Shown: positions 44,721-59,258, counted from the first letter of the stretch. The stretch: 64,000 nt of DNA from Brenneria izadpanahii (GCF_017569925.1 NZ_CP050854.1:2914001-2978000), one strand, 5' to 3'. The notes: generated by a model from the letters alone, not told the origin. Made by a program: numbers and translations.

Positions 44721-47098
44721 CTATTGATGTTCGGCCAGATTCAGCCAGGTTTGCACCACGGTATCCGGGTTAAGCGACAAACTGTCAATCCCCTGCTCCA
44801 TCAGCCAGAGCGCGAAATCTTCATGATCCGACGGCCCCTGACCGCAGATCCCCACGTATTTCCCCTGTTTTTTAGCGGCTTTGATCGCCATCGACAGCAA
44901 TGCCTTGACCGCGTCATTACGCTCATCAAACAGCTCGGAAACCACGCCGGAGTCCCGATCCAGCCCTAACGCCAACTGCGTCATGTCGTTCGAACCGATG
45001 GAGAAACCGTCAAAATACGCCAGAAACTCCTCCGCCAGCAGAGCGTTAGAGGGGATCTCGCACATCATGATGATTTTCAGCCCGTCTTCGCCGCGCCGCA
45101 GCCCTTGCCGAGCCAGTTCGTCGATCACGGCCTCCGCCTGGGCGACGGTACGCACAAACGGGATCATGATCTCGACGTTCTTCAGCCCCATATCATTGCG
45201 AACACGCTTAATCGCCTCGCATTCCAGCGCAAAGCACGCTTTAAAATCAGGGGAAACATAGCGTCCCGCGCCACGGAATCCCAGCATCGGGTTCTCTTCA
45301 TCCGGTTCGTAACGTTCGCCGCCCACCAGGTTGGCGTACTCGTTGGATTTAAAATCGGATAACCGCACGATGACCCGCTTCGGCGAAAAAGCCGCCCCAG
45401 AGTGGCGATGCCTTCCGTCAATCGAGCGATATAGAACTCGACCGGATCGTCATACCCTTGCATCAGCGCCTTGATTTCGCGCTGTAGCTCCGGGGTTTGC
45501 TGGTCGAACTCCAATAGCGCGCGGGGGTGAACGCCGATCATGCGGTTGATAATAAACTCCAAACGCGCCAGCCCAACGCCATCATTCGGCAGGCAGGCGA
45601 AATCAAAGGCGCGATCGGGGTTGCCGACGTTCATCATGATTTTCAGCGGCAAGTCCGGCATTTCATCGATTTGCGAACTTTTCACGGTGAAATCCAACAG
45701 ATCATGGTAGACGTAGCCGGTATCGCCCTCCGCGCACGACACGGTCACTTTCTGTCCGTTACCCAGACGTTCCGTAGCATCGCCGCAACCCACCACCGCC
45801 GGGATCCCCAGCTCACGGGCGATGATCGCCGCATGACAGGTACGCCCGCCGCGATTTGTGACGATGGCGGCCGCTTTTTTCATGATCGGTTCCCAATCAG
45901 GGTCGGTCATATCCGTCACCAGCACATCACCTGCGTTAATCAGGTGCATTTCGCTGATATCCTGAATCACTTTCACTTCGCCGGCCCCGATGCGATGGCC
46001 GATAGCCCGCCCCTCCACCAGCACGTTACCGCCGGACGGCAGATGATAACGCTCCATCACCTGACCATTGGAGCGCACGGTCTCCGGACGCGCCTGCACG
46101 ATATACAGCTTGCCGCTGTGGCCATCCTTCGCCCATTCGATATCCATCGGCCGGCCGTAGTGCTTCTCAATCAGCAGCGCCTGCCGGGCCAGCGCCTGGA
46201 CTTCATCATCGCTCAGACTGAAGCGCGCGCGCTGCTGCTCCGGAACGTCTTCAATTTGTACCTGCTTGCCATGCTCCTGACTGGCCGCGTACACCATACG
46301 GATTTTTTTCGATCCCATATTGCGCCGGACAATTGCCGGTTTGTTGTTGCGCAAGGTGGGCTTGTGCACATAAAACTCATCGGGATTAACCGCACCCTGC
46401 ACCACCATTTCCCCCAATCCATACGCAGAGGTGATGAACACCACCTGATCAAAACCAGATTCGGTATCGATAGTGAACATCACGCCGGAAGCGGCCAGAT
46501 CGGAACGCACCATACGCTGAACGCCCGCCGACAGCGCGACGCCGCGATGGTCGTACCCCTGGTGGACGCGATAGGAGATGGCGCGATCGTTGAACAGCGA
46601 AGCAAACACGTGCTTCACGGCGACCATTACCGCATCAATGCCCTGAACATTCAGGAAAGTTTCCTGCTGTCCGGCAAACGAGGCGTCCGGCATATCTTCG
46701 GCGGTTGCGGAAGAGCGTACGGCAAAAGAGGCGTCTTTCTCCCCTTCGGCCAGTTGTTGATACGCTTCGCGGATCGCCTGATCAAGCGAGGGCTGGAACG
46801 GCGTATCGATAATCCACTGGCGAATTTGCGCTCCTGCTTTCGCCAATTGGTTTACATCGTCAATGTCGGTTTGATCCAACAAATCGTAGATACGCTGATT
46901 AATACCGCTTTGATTAAGAAAATCATTAAACGCCTGTGCCGTCGTCGCAAAACCATTCGGCACCGATACGCCCAATTCTGACAGGTTGGTGATCATTTCA
47001 CCCAGAGAGGCATTTTTGCCCCCCACCCGATCAACATCGTGCATACCAAGCTGGTTATACCAGAGGACATTCCGCAAATCAGAGCCGTTATTGGACAT
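44721..47098 (-). pseudogene. ppsA: Phosphoenolpyruvate synthase, frameshifted
   Basis: Two frames together encode complete PpsA. From ATG 47098 the protein follows E. coli PpsA to G-I-A-T-L-G, where the frame is lost at a C4 run (45395-45398). The second frame resumes [14 protein letters not shown] and runs to 44721. Restoring one C gives exactly 792 residues, the E. coli length. The phosphohistidine segment [14 protein letters not shown] and the C-terminal catalytic [10 protein letters not shown] are intact. PpsA makes phosphoenolpyruvate from pyruvate and ATP for gluconeogenesis. Intact homology on both sides suggests a sequence error. Divergent from its regulator gene ppsR, as in E. coli. 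Confidence 0.93.
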
Positions 47099-47396
47099 CG
47101 AAAAAATCCTTTCTGCATACAAGTAAGGTATGGAAACGTTCAGTTGAGAATTCGTCTCAACGTAATCAGCGTAGCATAACGTTCTATAAAGTATTGAAAG
47201 GTGAATCGATCAACCTATGAAAAAAAACCAATTTCACAGGCCAAAATCGATAAATGCGGTAAAAATAAAATATTGCAGAAGATTCTTATCGTTATCATAC
47301 TGATAATGAAACCGCGTTTTAATAAAAGCATTCTTGAAAGACATTTTTTACTGCAGTTGACATGTTTTTTTTATTAAAAAACAACAAGAGGTGGAT

Positions 47397-48218
47397 GTGG
47401 AAAGAAGCGTATTTTATGTCTCTGACGGGACGGCAATCACGGCCGAGGTGCTTGGTCACGCGGTGTTGTCGCAATTTCCGGTGAGCACCGTGAGCTATAC
47501 CTTGCCCTTTGTTGAAAATGAAGCGCGGGCCAAAGCCGTTTGCGAACAGATCAACACCTTGTATCACCAAAGCGGCCTTCGTCCATTGGTCTTTTATTCC
47601 ATCGTCACTCCCACCGTACGCGATATCATCACCGGCAGCGAGGGGTTCTGTCAGGATATCGTGCAGGCGCTGGTGGCGCCGTTGCAAAAAGAACTCAACA
47701 TCCCGCCGACCCCGATCGCCAATCGTACCCACGGTTTGACCGCCAACAACTTGAGTAAGTATGACGCGCGTATTGCCGCTATCGACTATACGCTGGCGCA
47801 TGACGACGGTATTTCTCTGCGAAATCTCGATCAGGCCCAGGTCATTCTGCTCGGCGTTTCACGCTGCGGCAAAACCCCCACCAGCCTCTATCTGGCGATG
47901 CAGTTCGGCATCCGCGCCGCCAATTATCCTTTCATCGCCGATGATATGGATAACCTGCGTTTGCCCGATGCGCTCAAACCTTTTCAAAACAAGCTGTTCG
48001 GGCTGACCATTGATGCGGAACGGCTGGCCGCCATCCGTGAAGAACGCCGCGGAAATAGCCGCTATGCCTCTCTGCGCCAGTGTCGTATGGAACTCAGCGA
48101 AGTTGAGGCGCTGTTTCGCAAACACCAGATTAAGTACATCAATACCACCAACTATTCCGTTGAGGAAATCTCCGCCAAAATCATCGATATCCTCGGCATG
48201 AGCCGACGCATGTACTAG
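47397..48218 (+). CDS. ppsR: PEP synthase regulatory protein PpsR
   Basis: A 273-residue bifunctional kinase/pyrophosphorylase (DUF299 family) that inactivates PpsA by ADP-dependent threonine phosphorylation and reactivates it by phosphorolysis. Motifs: [14 protein letters not shown] near the N-terminus and the P-loop [15 protein letters not shown]. Two GTG starts exist; 47397 is preferred because AAGAGG lies five bases upstream, while the GTG at 47391 overlaps that site. Divergent from ppsA. Confidence 0.94.
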   Translation: MERSVFYVSDGTAITAEVLGHAVLSQFPVSTVSYTLPFVENEARAKAVCEQINTLYHQSGLRPLVFYSIVTPTVRDIITGSEGFCQDIVQALVAPLQKELNIPPTPIANRTHGLTANNLSKYDARIAAIDYTLAHDDGISLRNLDQAQVILLGVSRCGKTPTSLYLAMQFGIRAANYPFIADDMDNLRLPDALKPFQNKLFGLTIDAERLAAIREERRGNSRYASLRQCRMELSEVEALFRKHQIKYINTTNYSVEEISAKIIDILGMSRRMY

Positions 48219-48224
48219 TACATG
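48209..48224. repeat. 16-bp perfect palindrome across the ppsR stop
   Basis: CATGTACTAGTACATG spans the last codons and stop of ppsR. It contains the CTAG core found in Trp operators but only one such core, so TrpR binding is doubtful. Confidence 0.5.
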
Positions 48225-48376
48225 GTGTATTTATCGCCGGATTTAGTTTATGGTAAGCGCCATTACTTCCCGGCATTCCGCCGTTGAGAAGAAAACCATT
48301 TTAGCTGAGAAACATTCTCCCGACAGGATTCGCGCTTCTGGCTGGTAAAGGCGACACGCGCAACGGATGTAAAAAT

Positions 48377-48414
48377 GCGGGCCTGCATGAGCGCGGCGCC
48401 CGCCTTACTTTTTT
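48377..48414 (+). terminator. ppsR terminator
   Basis: G-C-G-G-G-C (48377-48382) pairs with G-C-C-C-G-C (48398-48403); a T6 run at 48409-48414 follows. The rest of 48219-48541 holds the aroH promoter region; no operator could be assigned confidently. Confidence 0.6.
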
Positions 48415-48541
48415 ATATACATACGCCGCGGCTTCGCCTCAGAAGATATCCCCGATAACGTCGAGCGGCGGACTGTCAAATGCCCGCGGCGCGGAAGGCG
48501 AGAAGCATAGGTTCTCAGCTAAGCGCACTCAGAGATACTAT

Positions 48542-49588
48542 ATGCATCAAACAGATGAACTGCGCAGCACGCGCATCGACAATCTGGTTACGCCTCAAGC
48601 GCTGATAACCGAATTGCCGCTTTCGTCCGCCGTCGCCGCAACCGTGACGTCGTCACGAAAACATATCGAACACATTCTTAGCGGTAAAAATCGCCGTCTA
48701 TTAGTCATTGTCGGCCCCTGCTCCATTCACGATACGGTCAGCGCAATGGAGTACGCCAACCGTCTGACGGCATTACGCACGCAATACCAGGATCGGTTGG
48801 AAATCGTAATGCGAACCTATTTTGAAAAGCCGCGCACCGTCGTAGGCTGGAAAGGATTGATTTCCGATCCGAAGCTGGACGGCTCTTACCGGGTGAATGA
48901 GGGACTGGCGTTAGCCCGGCGTTTGCTTTTGGACATCAATAGTCTTGGATTGCCTACCGCCACCGAATTTCTGGATATGGTCGTCGGTCAGTATATCGCT
49001 GACCTGATCAGCTGGGGCGCTATCGGCGCCCGCACCACCGAAAGTCAGATCCATCGTGAAATGGCATCGGCCCTTTCCTGCCCCGTCGGCTTTAAAAACG
49101 GTACGGACGGCAACACGCGTATTGCCATTGACGCCATTCGCGCCGCCCGCGCGCAGCACATGTTCCTCTCCCCCGACAAACAAGGGCGGATGACGGTTTA
49201 CCAAACGCACGGCAACCCGTTTGGCCACATTATTATGCGCGGCGGGAAACAGCCGAATTATTATGCCGACGATATTGCCGCAGCCTGCGCGCATCTGCGT
49301 GAACACCGCTTGCCTGAACATCTGGTGATTGATTTCAGCCACGGAAATTGCCAGAAGCAGCATCGCCGTCAATTGGAGATCGCCGATGACGTCTGCCGGC
49401 AGATTCGCTCAGGCTCATTAGCGATTGCGGGAGTGATGGCGGAAAGTTTTCTGGTGGAAGGAAACCAGCCGGCGCGCCATCCGCAAACGCTGACCTATGG
49501 GCAGTCGATTACCGATCCGTGTCTGGGCTGGCAGGACACGGAAACCCTGCTTGCCCGCCTGGCCGACGCGGTCGATAGCCGTTTTTGA
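48542..49588 (+). CDS. aroH: DAHP synthase AroH (Trp-sensitive)
   Basis: A 348-residue class I 3-deoxy-7-phosphoheptulonate synthase, the first shikimate-pathway enzyme, joining phosphoenolpyruvate and erythrose 4-phosphate. Motifs: G-P-C-S-I-H-D, M-R-T-Y-F-E-K-P-R-T, G-A-R-T-T-E-S-Q and D-F-S-H-G-N-C-Q-K. It is named aroH (tryptophan-sensitive isozyme) because of strong collinearity with E. coli AroH (T-D-E-L-R at the start, A-V-D-S-R-F at the end) and its position after ppsR. Chorismate from this pathway also feeds EntC. Confidence 0.93.
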   Translation: MHQTDELRSTRIDNLVTPQALITELPLSSAVAATVTSSRKHIEHILSGKNRRLLVIVGPCSIHDTVSAMEYANRLTALRTQYQDRLEIVMRTYFEKPRTVVGWKGLISDPKLDGSYRVNEGLALARRLLLDINSLGLPTATEFLDMVVGQYIADLISWGAIGARTTESQIHREMASALSCPVGFKNGTDGNTRIAIDAIRAARAQHMFLSPDKQGRMTVYQTHGNPFGHIIMRGGKQPNYYADDIAAACAHLREHRLPEHLVIDFSHGNCQKQHRRQLEIADDVCRQIRSGSLAIAGVMAESFLVEGNQPARHPQTLTYGQSITDPCLGWQDTETLLARLADAVDSRF

Positions 49589-49620
49589 TGACCAACCGGC
49601 CGGCAAACCCTTTTTGCCAA

Positions 49621-49662
49621 TCAAGCATGAGAGATAGCGAAGGACAGATATCTCATGCTTGA
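49621..49662. terminator. Stem-loop between convergent aroH and GntR genes
   Basis: 12-bp perfect arms (49621-49632 and 49651-49662) that can extend further with a 2-nt bulge. There is no T run; the convergent position suggests a bidirectional terminator. Confidence 0.6.
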
Positions 49663-49738
49663 GCGGCTCCGCCACGGCGTTCAAGCCGCTAATTCGCCTG
49701 CCGGTTTTACCCCGCCACAAGCCGCATATCCGTGATAT

Positions 49739-50452
49739 TTAGGGCAGCGTAAGTTTATTGCGTTGCATATAAAAGCTAATCTGATAGTCATGGGCGTTGA
49801 TCATGATGGAGAAATCGATATAGTCGCCCCCTACCGTTTTCGCCAGCGACGTCATCTGCAACAACGGCGTTCCCTCATTAACCTTCAGCAATCCGGCGAC
49901 GACGCGATCCGCCAGAATCGGGGAAAAGATCTCATAACAGCCGGCAATTTCAACGTGCTTTTCATCTTCAATATAGGCGAACTTCGATCCCTGCAAATGC
50001 TTAATGGAGAGATCGGGAAAAGGCGCGATAGGTAAATAACTATCCTCAAGCATGCAGGCTTTCCCATCCACATAGCGTATGCGGCGGGCAAAATAAATTC
50101 TTTCGTCGGTGCGCAGCCGCAGTTGGCGGGCGATAGCAGGCGGCGCAGGAATGGTTCGAAACTCAATCACCTCGTTATTCGTTGTACGGCCAATCAAGCG
50201 CATATGTTCCGCGAAGCTGTTCAACGCGTGTCCTTCATGCTGAACATCTTTCCGCAGAATATAGGTACCGCTGCCGTGACGGCGTTGCAGCAGCCCCTCT
50301 TCAATCAACTGTTCGATGGCTCTGCGGATCGTCATGCGCGAAACAGAGAATTCAACCATCAAACGTTTCTCCGGCGGCAGGGCTTCGCCAATGCGAAATT
50401 CGGCCGAATTGATACGCGAACGAATCTGTTCTGCGATAGATTTATAGATCAC
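49739..50452 (-). CDS. GntR-family (HutC/UTRA) regulator of the agl operon
   Basis: A 237-residue regulator: an N-terminal winged helix-turn-helix (L-P-P-E-K-R-L-M-V-E-F-S-V-S-R-M-T-I-R-R-A-I) and a C-terminal UTRA ligand-binding domain typical of HutC-type regulators of sugar PTS operons. The start is GTG 50452, supported by GGAGGT upstream. It is divergent from aglA-aglB and is probably their repressor, responding to a phosphorylated alpha-glucoside (inference). Confidence 0.88.
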   Translation of the reverse strand: MIYKSIAEQIRSRINSAEFRIGEALPPEKRLMVEFSVSRMTIRRAIEQLIEEGLLQRRHGSGTYILRKDVQHEGHALNSFAEHMRLIGRTTNNEVIEFRTIPAPPAIARQLRLRTDERIYFARRIRYVDGKACMLEDSYLPIAPFPDLSIKHLQGSKFAYIEDEKHVEIAGCYEIFSPILADRVVAGLLKVNEGTPLLQMTSLAKTVGGDYIDFSIMINAHDYQISFYMQRNKLTLP

Positions 50453-50754
50453 TTTCAGACCTCCATTTCACGGCAAACGAGTCTCATTTTCGCGCTCATA
50501 TCAATTGAATTTACCTGATTATCAGTATATTACAACGAGCTATGCGTTACTCGGCCGAGCGGTTCCGCCAAGATGTCTGCGAAATGACAAAAAGGCATAC
50601 CTCTCAGGCTATCACTAAATCATGATTCAGTTCACATATCTCTGGTTAAATGACTACCCGCCTTATTCAATCTTCATATTCTCAATTCACAAGAAAATAT
50701 TTAGACGTACAAAAATAGCTTCTCCCTACAAAATTTAAAATGAAGGAAAACACT
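50453..50754. other. Divergent regulatory region of the agl locus
   Basis: Between the GntR gene and aglA. It contains a perfect 11-bp palindrome CTGATTATCAG (50515-50525), a candidate operator. Otherwise AT-rich with no coding signal. Confidence 0.45.
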
Positions 50755-53657
<2,903 letters not shown>

Positions 53658-53666
53658 GCGCCGATT

Positions 53667-53689
53667 TCCCTCCCCGCGCCGGGGAGGGA
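53667..53689 (+). terminator. agl operon terminator-like hairpin
   Basis: A 10-bp perfect GC-rich inverted repeat with a 3-nt loop, 9 bp after the aglB stop; no T run follows. Confidence 0.6.
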
Positions 53690-53962
53690 TCGCTTTCATC
53701 GCCGATGCGGTAAGACGCCGCTTTACCGGCGCTAATCCGTCAACTTAAGCAGAATGTTAAAGAGAACACGGCAGAAGCGCCTCACGCCGCGACATCCCGA
53801 TGCTTAAACGCACGGCACCTCCCGGTTACTCACGCCTTAAACACAAAGCATTAACGTTGACCGCCCCGCTTTACTCGCGATATTCGGCATCTTCCCCCGC
53901 CCGCCAATGACGCATTTCCCATGGATTAAGAAAATTTCACTTGATGTAACTTTTTTGTTACA
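53690..53962. other. Intergenic region where a haem receptor gene would be expected
   Basis: Between the agl terminator and the hemS Fur box. No TonB-receptor remnant, hemP-like small gene or RNA was recognised in any frame. Confidence 0.55.
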
Positions 53963-53977
53963 TGAAAATGATTCTCA
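53963..53977 (+). promoter_or_regulatory. Fur box before hemS
   Basis: TGAAAATGATTCTCA matches the 7-1-7 Fur consensus at 13 of 15 positions, ~50 bp upstream of the hemS start. Confidence 0.75.
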
Positions 53978-54025
53978 TTAGTTTCTGGCTATGCTGTGAT
54001 GAAAACAAAGAATAAGGAAGCGACA

Positions 54026-55078
54026 ATGCAGACTTCAATCTACCAACAATATCTACAGGCTAAAACTGCGCATCCGCGTAAATACGCCCGCGATCTGGCC
54101 GCCCTGCTCGGCATCAGCGAAGCTGAGCTGACCCACTCGCGTGTCGGACATGATGCAAAGCGCCTGCAGGGAGATGCCAAATCCTGGCTGACCACCCTGG
54201 AGCAGGTTGGTAATACCAAGTCTATCACGCGTAATAATTACGCCGTTCATGAGCACGTGGGTTATTACCGCAACCAGCATTTGGACGGCCATGCCGGCCT
54301 GATCCTAAATCCGCGCGAGCTGGATTTGCGCCTGTTCCTGCATCAATGGTCATCCGCTTTCTTCCTGGTGGAAACCACGCCGCGCGGCGAACGCCAGAGC
54401 ATTCAGTTTTTTGACCACCAGGGCGACGCCATTTTGAAGGTTTATGCGACCGACGCCACCGATATGCCGGCCTGGCGGCAGTTCGTCGATCAATTCGCCA
54501 GCGCTGAAAATCCGGCGCTGGTCATTCGTCCGCAAGCGGCCGACGCCGCCGCGGCTAGCGCGGTGGAATACAACCCGGAGCTTGAGGCCGAATGGCGCGC
54601 CATGACCGATGTCCACCAGTTTTTCATTCTGCTGAGGCGCTATAACCTCACCCGCCAGCAGGCTTTCCGCGCCGTTAGCGATGAGCTGGCCTATCGGGTT
54701 GATAACACGGCGTTATCACAAATCCTGTTCGCCGCCAAAGACGCGCAAAATGAAATCATGATATTCGTCGGCAACCGCGGCTGCGTGCAGATTTTCACCG
54801 GAAAAATCGAACGCGTGGAACGAATGGAGCAGCACGCCGAATGGATTAACGTTTTTAATCAGTACTTTACGCTGCATCTGATTGAAAATTCAATTGCCGA
54901 GAGCTGGGTAACGCGCAAACCGACCGCCGATGGCATCGTCACCAGCCTGGAACTGTACGCCGCGGACGGTACGCAAATCGCGCAGCTATTCGGACAACGA
55001 ACCGAAGGCACGCCGGAACAGCAGCAATGGCGTGAGCAGATTAGCGCCCTGAAAGCGCTTAAGGATCTTGCCGCATGA
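54026..55078 (+). CDS. hemS: Haem-handling/degrading protein HemS (HmuS)
   Basis: A 350-residue HemS/HmuS/ChuS family cytoplasmic protein with the two-fold repeated domain of the family. These proteins bind imported haem and release iron. ATG 54026 has AAGGA eight bases upstream; the in-frame ATG 53999 region lacks one. The stop overlaps hmuT (ATGA). A Fur box precedes it, making it the first gene of a haem operon hemS-hmuT-hmuU-hmuV. Confidence 0.93.
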   Translation: MQTSIYQQYLQAKTAHPRKYARDLAALLGISEAELTHSRVGHDAKRLQGDAKSWLTTLEQVGNTKSITRNNYAVHEHVGYYRNQHLDGHAGLILNPRELDLRLFLHQWSSAFFLVETTPRGERQSIQFFDHQGDAILKVYATDATDMPAWRQFVDQFASAENPALVIRPQAADAAAASAVEYNPELEAEWRAMTDVHQFFILLRRYNLTRQQAFRAVSDELAYRVDNTALSQILFAAKDAQNEIMIFVGNRGCVQIFTGKIERVERMEQHAEWINVFNQYFTLHLIENSIAESWVTRKPTADGIVTSLELYAADGTQIAQLFGQRTEGTPEQQQWREQISALKALKDLAA

Positions 55079-55893
55079 AACACTGGCTATTCCCGTTATT
55101 AATGGCGCTGCCGTTAGGCGCTTCGGCCGCCGAGCGTATTGTCTCCATCGGCGGAGACGTCACTGAAATCATCTACGCTCTAGGGGCGGAGAAAGATCTG
55201 GTCGCCAGGGACAGCACCAGCCTGCATCCCGATGCCGCCACCAAACTCCCGGACATTGGCTACATGCGCCAGCTCAACACCGAAGGGATTTTGTCCATGA
55301 GACCCTCGCTGGTGATCGCCAGTGAACTGTCTCAACCTTCGCTGGTATTGCAGCAGGTGGCGGACAGCGGCGCCAAGGTCATCAATATTCCGGCCGACCC
55401 CGTGCCGGAAACCGTTCCGCAAAAGATTAGCGCGATCGCTCAGGCGCTGGATAAAGAAGCGGAAGGCAAGAAGCTGGCAGAGACTTATCAGCAACAGTTA
55501 GCCGGCGTCGCCAGTTCGCCGCTGCCGGTTAAGGCGCTTTTCATTCTCAGCCACGGCGGTATGACCGCGATGGCCGCCGGGAAACATACGCCTGCCGACA
55601 CCATCATCCGTAACGTCGGATTAACCAACGCCATGCAGGCCATCGAACGCTATCAGCCGCTATCGCAGGAGGGCGTAGTCGCCAGCGCGCCGGATCTGGT
55701 GTTGATTTCCACTCAGGGGTTAAAGAGCCTGGGCGGCGAAGAGCAGATATGGAAATTACCGGGTCTGGCGCTAACGCCGGCAGGGAAAGACAAGCGCTTG
55801 CTGGTGGTTGATGATATGGCGATGCTCGGCTTTACGCTGGAGACGCCGGCCCTGATGGCGACCATCCGTCAGGCCGCAGAACAAATAAAATGA
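55075..55893 (+). CDS. hmuT: Haem ABC transporter periplasmic binding protein HmuT
   Basis: A 272-residue periplasmic binding protein with a signal peptide cleaved near A-S-A-A-E. It has the type III binding-protein layout: [18 protein letters not shown] then [12 protein letters not shown]. It ferries haem from a TonB receptor to HmuUV. Overlaps hemS and hmuU by 4 bp each. Confidence 0.93.
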   Translation: MKHWLFPLLMALPLGASAAERIVSIGGDVTEIIYALGAEKDLVARDSTSLHPDAATKLPDIGYMRQLNTEGILSMRPSLVIASELSQPSLVLQQVADSGAKVINIPADPVPETVPQKISAIAQALDKEAEGKKLAETYQQQLAGVASSPLPVKALFILSHGGMTAMAAGKHTPADTIIRNVGLTNAMQAIERYQPLSQEGVVASAPDLVLISTQGLKSLGGEEQIWKLPGLALTPAGKDKRLLVVDDMAMLGFTLETPALMATIRQAAEQIK

Positions 55894-56894
55894 CGCGACG
55901 GCTTCATCCACGCTATTTACTGGCCGCTCTGCTGCTGTTGCTGTTGGCGCTGATGACGGGAGCGGCGAATATGGGCGCGCTCACCCTATCGGTAAAGATG
56001 CTGTGGCAGACGCCATTTAGCGATCCGCTATGGCACATCTGGTTGAATATTCGCCTGCCCCGCGTGCTGCTGGCGGTGCTGGTCGGCAGTGCGCTGGCCT
56101 GCTCCGGCGCCATCATGCAGGGATTATTCCGCAACCCGCTGGCCGACCCCGGACTATTGGGCATCAGCAGCGGCGGCGCGCTTTGTGTGGCATTGACGAT
56201 TGTTCTGCCTCTCGGCCTTCCGCCGCTGTTGTCGCTTTACAGTCCGATGCTGGCGGCGTTCGCCGGCTGCCTGGCGATTACCGCGGTGATTTTCATTCTG
56301 AGCCGTTCCGAACAGGGCGGGCTGACGCGGCTGTTGTTGGCCGGTATTGCGCTGAACGCGCTGTGCATCGCCAGCGTTGGCGTATTAACCTACATCAGCA
56401 CCGATCAGCAACTGCGCCAGTTCTCGCTGTGGGGAATGGGAAGTTTGGGCCAGGCGCAGTGGCCGATGCTGCTGGTCGCCGCTACGCTGGTGCTTCCGGC
56501 GCTGGTGATTACTCTGTATCAGGCCCGGCGTTTAAACCTGCTGCAGTTGGGCGATGAAGAAGCGCATTATCTGGGCGTGAACGTCAAACGCACCAAGCAC
56601 ACGCTGCTGCTGTTAAGCTCGCTGCTGGTAGGCGTGGCGGTGGCGGTCAGCGGCGTGATCGGCTTTATCGGCCTGGTTATTCCCCATCTTATTCGCATGC
56701 ATCTGGGCGCCGATCACCGCTGGCTGATTCCCGGCTCCATACTCGGCGGTTCCTGCCTGTTGCTGATTGCCGATACCCTGGCGCGCACCGTCTTATCCCC
56801 GGCGGAGATGCCCGTCGGGCTATTAACCAGTCTGATTGGCGGCCCCTATTTTTTATGGCTGATCGTGCAACATAAAGGACGCGGCCATGAATGA
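55890..56894 (+). CDS. hmuU: Haem ABC transporter permease HmuU
   Basis: A 334-residue FecCD-family permease with ~10 membrane segments. Family motifs [27 protein letters not shown] and G-F-I-G-L-V-I-P-H are clear. It forms the inner-membrane channel with HmuV. Overlaps hmuT by 4 bp and hmuV by 8 bp. Confidence 0.95.
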   Translation: MTRRLHPRYLLAALLLLLLALMTGAANMGALTLSVKMLWQTPFSDPLWHIWLNIRLPRVLLAVLVGSALACSGAIMQGLFRNPLADPGLLGISSGGALCVALTIVLPLGLPPLLSLYSPMLAAFAGCLAITAVIFILSRSEQGGLTRLLLAGIALNALCIASVGVLTYISTDQQLRQFSLWGMGSLGQAQWPMLLVAATLVLPALVITLYQARRLNLLQLGDEEAHYLGVNVKRTKHTLLLLSSLLVGVAVAVSGVIGFIGLVIPHLIRMHLGADHRWLIPGSILGGSCLLLIADTLARTVLSPAEMPVGLLTSLIGGPYFLWLIVQHKGRGHE

Positions 56895-57672
56895 CACCGC
56901 GCTGGCAGCCCGAAATCTGAGTTACCGCACCGGCGGACGATATCTGACGCAAGATGTTTCGCTGGAGGTTAATTGCGGCGAGATCGTGGCGATCATCGGC
57001 CCCAATGGCGCGGGTAAATCCACGCTGCTGCGCTTATTGACCGGTTATTTAACGCCGCACCAGGGAGAATGCCTATTAGCCGGCAAGCCGTTTGCGCAGT
57101 GGACGCCGACCGCACTGGCGAAAACCCGCGCGGTAATGCGCCAGCATAGCGGACTGGCTTTCGCCTTCAGCGTAGAGGACGTTGTCGCCATGGGCCGTTC
57201 TCCCTATGGACGCGACCAGCGGAACGATGAAATCATCTGCCGGGTAATGGAGCAAACCGGCTGCCGGGATCTGGCAAACAGGGATTACCGCCATCTCTCC
57301 GGCGGCGAACAACAGCGCGTGCAGTTGGCCCGCGTGCTGGCCCAGCTCTGGCATCCCGAACCGACGCCGGGATGGCTGTTTCTCGATGAGCCCACCTCGG
57401 CGCTGGATCTCTATCACCAGCAGCATCTGCTGCGGCTGTTGAAGCAATTGACGCAACAGCAGCCGTTGGCCGTTTGCTGCGTGCTGCACGACCTCAATCT
57501 GGCCGCCTTGTACGCCGATCGGATTTTACTGCTGCACGAAGGGAAACTGGTGGCGCAGGGCACGCCGGATCAGGTTTTGCAGGCGGACCTGCTTACCCGC
57601 TGGTATCAGGCCGATCTGAACGTCAGCCCGCATCCTGAATATCCGCTCCCGCAGGTCTATCTGCGCCGGTAA
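56887..57672 (+). CDS. hmuV: Haem ABC transporter ATPase HmuV
   Basis: A 261-residue ATPase with Walker [10 protein letters not shown], signature [10 protein letters not shown] and Walker [13 protein letters not shown]. It powers haem import through HmuU. Last gene of the operon, convergent with selO only 7 bp away. Confidence 0.95.
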   Translation: MNDTALAARNLSYRTGGRYLTQDVSLEVNCGEIVAIIGPNGAGKSTLLRLLTGYLTPHQGECLLAGKPFAQWTPTALAKTRAVMRQHSGLAFAFSVEDVVAMGRSPYGRDQRNDEIICRVMEQTGCRDLANRDYRHLSGGEQQRVQLARVLAQLWHPEPTPGWLFLDEPTSALDLYHQQHLLRLLKQLTQQQPLAVCCVLHDLNLAALYADRILLLHEGKLVAQGTPDQVLQADLLTRWYQADLNVSPHPEYPLPQVYLRR

Positions 57673-57679
57673 GCGGCTT

Positions 57680-59131
57680 TCAACTGGAGCAGGAGACGGT
57701 CAGATGTTTGCCCCACTCTGGCGGCAACGCCGCCAGATCGTCCATTTCCGGCTGGTCGGCATAGGGCTGACAAAGCGCCCGATGCAGCCGCGCCAACGCG
57801 CCGATATCATCCTTTTCCGCCGGTTCGATAGCCTGCTGCGCCAAGTAGTTGCGCAGCACATATTTCGGATTGGCGGCCTTCATTCTCTGTTGCCGTTCGG
57901 CATCGCTTTGCGGCTCCCGCATCAGGCGTTTACGATAGGCGTCAAACCAGCGGTCGAACGCCGGGCGATCGATAAACTCATCACGCAGCGGCGAAACGGC
58001 ATCGTTTTTCTCGGCCCCGGACAACAGGCGAAAGGTTCGGGTATAGTCGCGCCGCTCTTGCTGCATCAGACTTAGCAACCCCACCAGAATATCGTTATCT
58101 GCGGCATCGGCGGTAAACAACCCTAACTTGGCGCGCATCAGTTCCCCGAATTGCCGCATCAGCGCCGGCTCATAGCGAGCCAGTTCGCGCTCTAGTTCAT
58201 CCGCGGTCATCAGCCCCGACAGCGACTGCGCCAGACGATACAGGTTCCATAACCCAACCACGGGCTGATTCTCGAATGCGTAGCGTCCCTGATGGTCGGA
58301 ATGGTTGCAGATATAGCCCGGTTGGTAATCATCCATAAATCCGAACGGGCCGTAGTCAATAGTCAGACCGAGGATCGACATATTATCCGTATTCATCACG
58401 CCATGCGAAAAGCCGACCGCCTGCCAGTGCGCAATCAGCCGCGCGGTGCGCTCAACCACATCGCCGAACCACAATGTATAGCGCCGTTCATCGTCCCGCC
58501 ACTGCGGCCAGTGACGGGCGATGACGAAATCCGCCAGTCGGCGGACGTTTTCCGGTTCACGACGGTAATAAAAATGTTCGAAATGACCGAAGCGCACATG
58601 GCTTTCCGCCACGCGCAGCAACATAGCCCCCGGCTCTTCCCGTTCACGCTGAATAACCTGCTCGCTGGTTACCACGGTCAACGCGCGCGTAGTGGGAATG
58701 CCCAGATGGTGCATCGCCTCAGAAGCCAGAAACTCGCGGATCACGGAGCGCAGCACCGCGCGCCCGTCTCCCATACGTGAGTAAGGCGTCAGACCTGCGC
58801 CTTTAAGGTGCCAATCCATGCCGCGGCCATCCGCCAGCCGCTGCTCTCCCAGCAGGATGCCGCGCCCGTCGCCCAATTGCCCGGCCCACGCGCCGAACTG
58901 ATGACCGCTATACACCTGCGCCAGCGGCGCCATTCCGGGCAGCAGCGCTTCGCCGCGCCAGACGGCGTCATGCGGGGGCGTAAACCACTCCGGAGATAGC
59001 CCGAGTTCATCCGCCAGTCCTTGACTGTGATAAAGCAAGCGCGCGCCCTGAAGCGGCGTCGGTTTCAACTCGGTATAGAAACCCGGCAACTGTTGATGGT
59101 AGTGATTGATGAACGATAGTGTCTGCGGCAT
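57680..59131 (-). CDS. selO: Protein adenylyltransferase SelO (YdiU)
   Basis: A 483-residue pseudokinase-fold enzyme that transfers AMP to Ser/Thr/Tyr of proteins. It matches E. coli YdiU throughout: [38 protein letters not shown] and D-Y-G-P-F-G-F-M-D. It ends V-S-C-S-S, which in E. coli is also Cys-containing rather than selenocysteine. ATG 59131 has GGGGAG six bases upstream; longer frames are not conserved. Confidence 0.95.
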   Translation of the reverse strand: MPQTLSFINHYHQQLPGFYTELKPTPLQGARLLYHSQGLADELGLSPEWFTPPHDAVWRGEALLPGMAPLAQVYSGHQFGAWAGQLGDGRGILLGEQRLADGRGMDWHLKGAGLTPYSRMGDGRAVLRSVIREFLASEAMHHLGIPTTRALTVVTSEQVIQREREEPGAMLLRVAESHVRFGHFEHFYYRREPENVRRLADFVIARHWPQWRDDERRYTLWFGDVVERTARLIAHWQAVGFSHGVMNTDNMSILGLTIDYGPFGFMDDYQPGYICNHSDHQGRYAFENQPVVGLWNLYRLAQSLSGLMTADELERELARYEPALMRQFGELMRAKLGLFTADAADNDILVGLLSLMQQERRDYTRTFRLLSGAEKNDAVSPLRDEFIDRPAFDRWFDAYRKRLMREPQSDAERQQRMKAANPKYVLRNYLAQQAIEPAEKDDIGALARLHRALCQPYADQPEMDDLAALPPEWGKHLTVSCSS

Positions 59132-59258
59132 GTGTTCTCCCCTATAAGGAAAGTGTAGAACGGCCGTCATGAAACTAACACGGAGAGAGTATAGGGATAT
59201 TGCCGATTCCGCCGTATAACCTGACAAAACCAGCGGAAGTAAAATCCGAGGCTTCGCG

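Noticed and set aside
46213..46981. Long antisense frames over ppsA, NRPS and other GC-rich genes
   Set aside because: Shadows of strongly conserved genes, with no family similarity of their own.
53996..54025. Ten-codon N-terminal extension of HemS
   Set aside because: No ribosome site; AAGGA before ATG 54026 is well placed and fits the family length.
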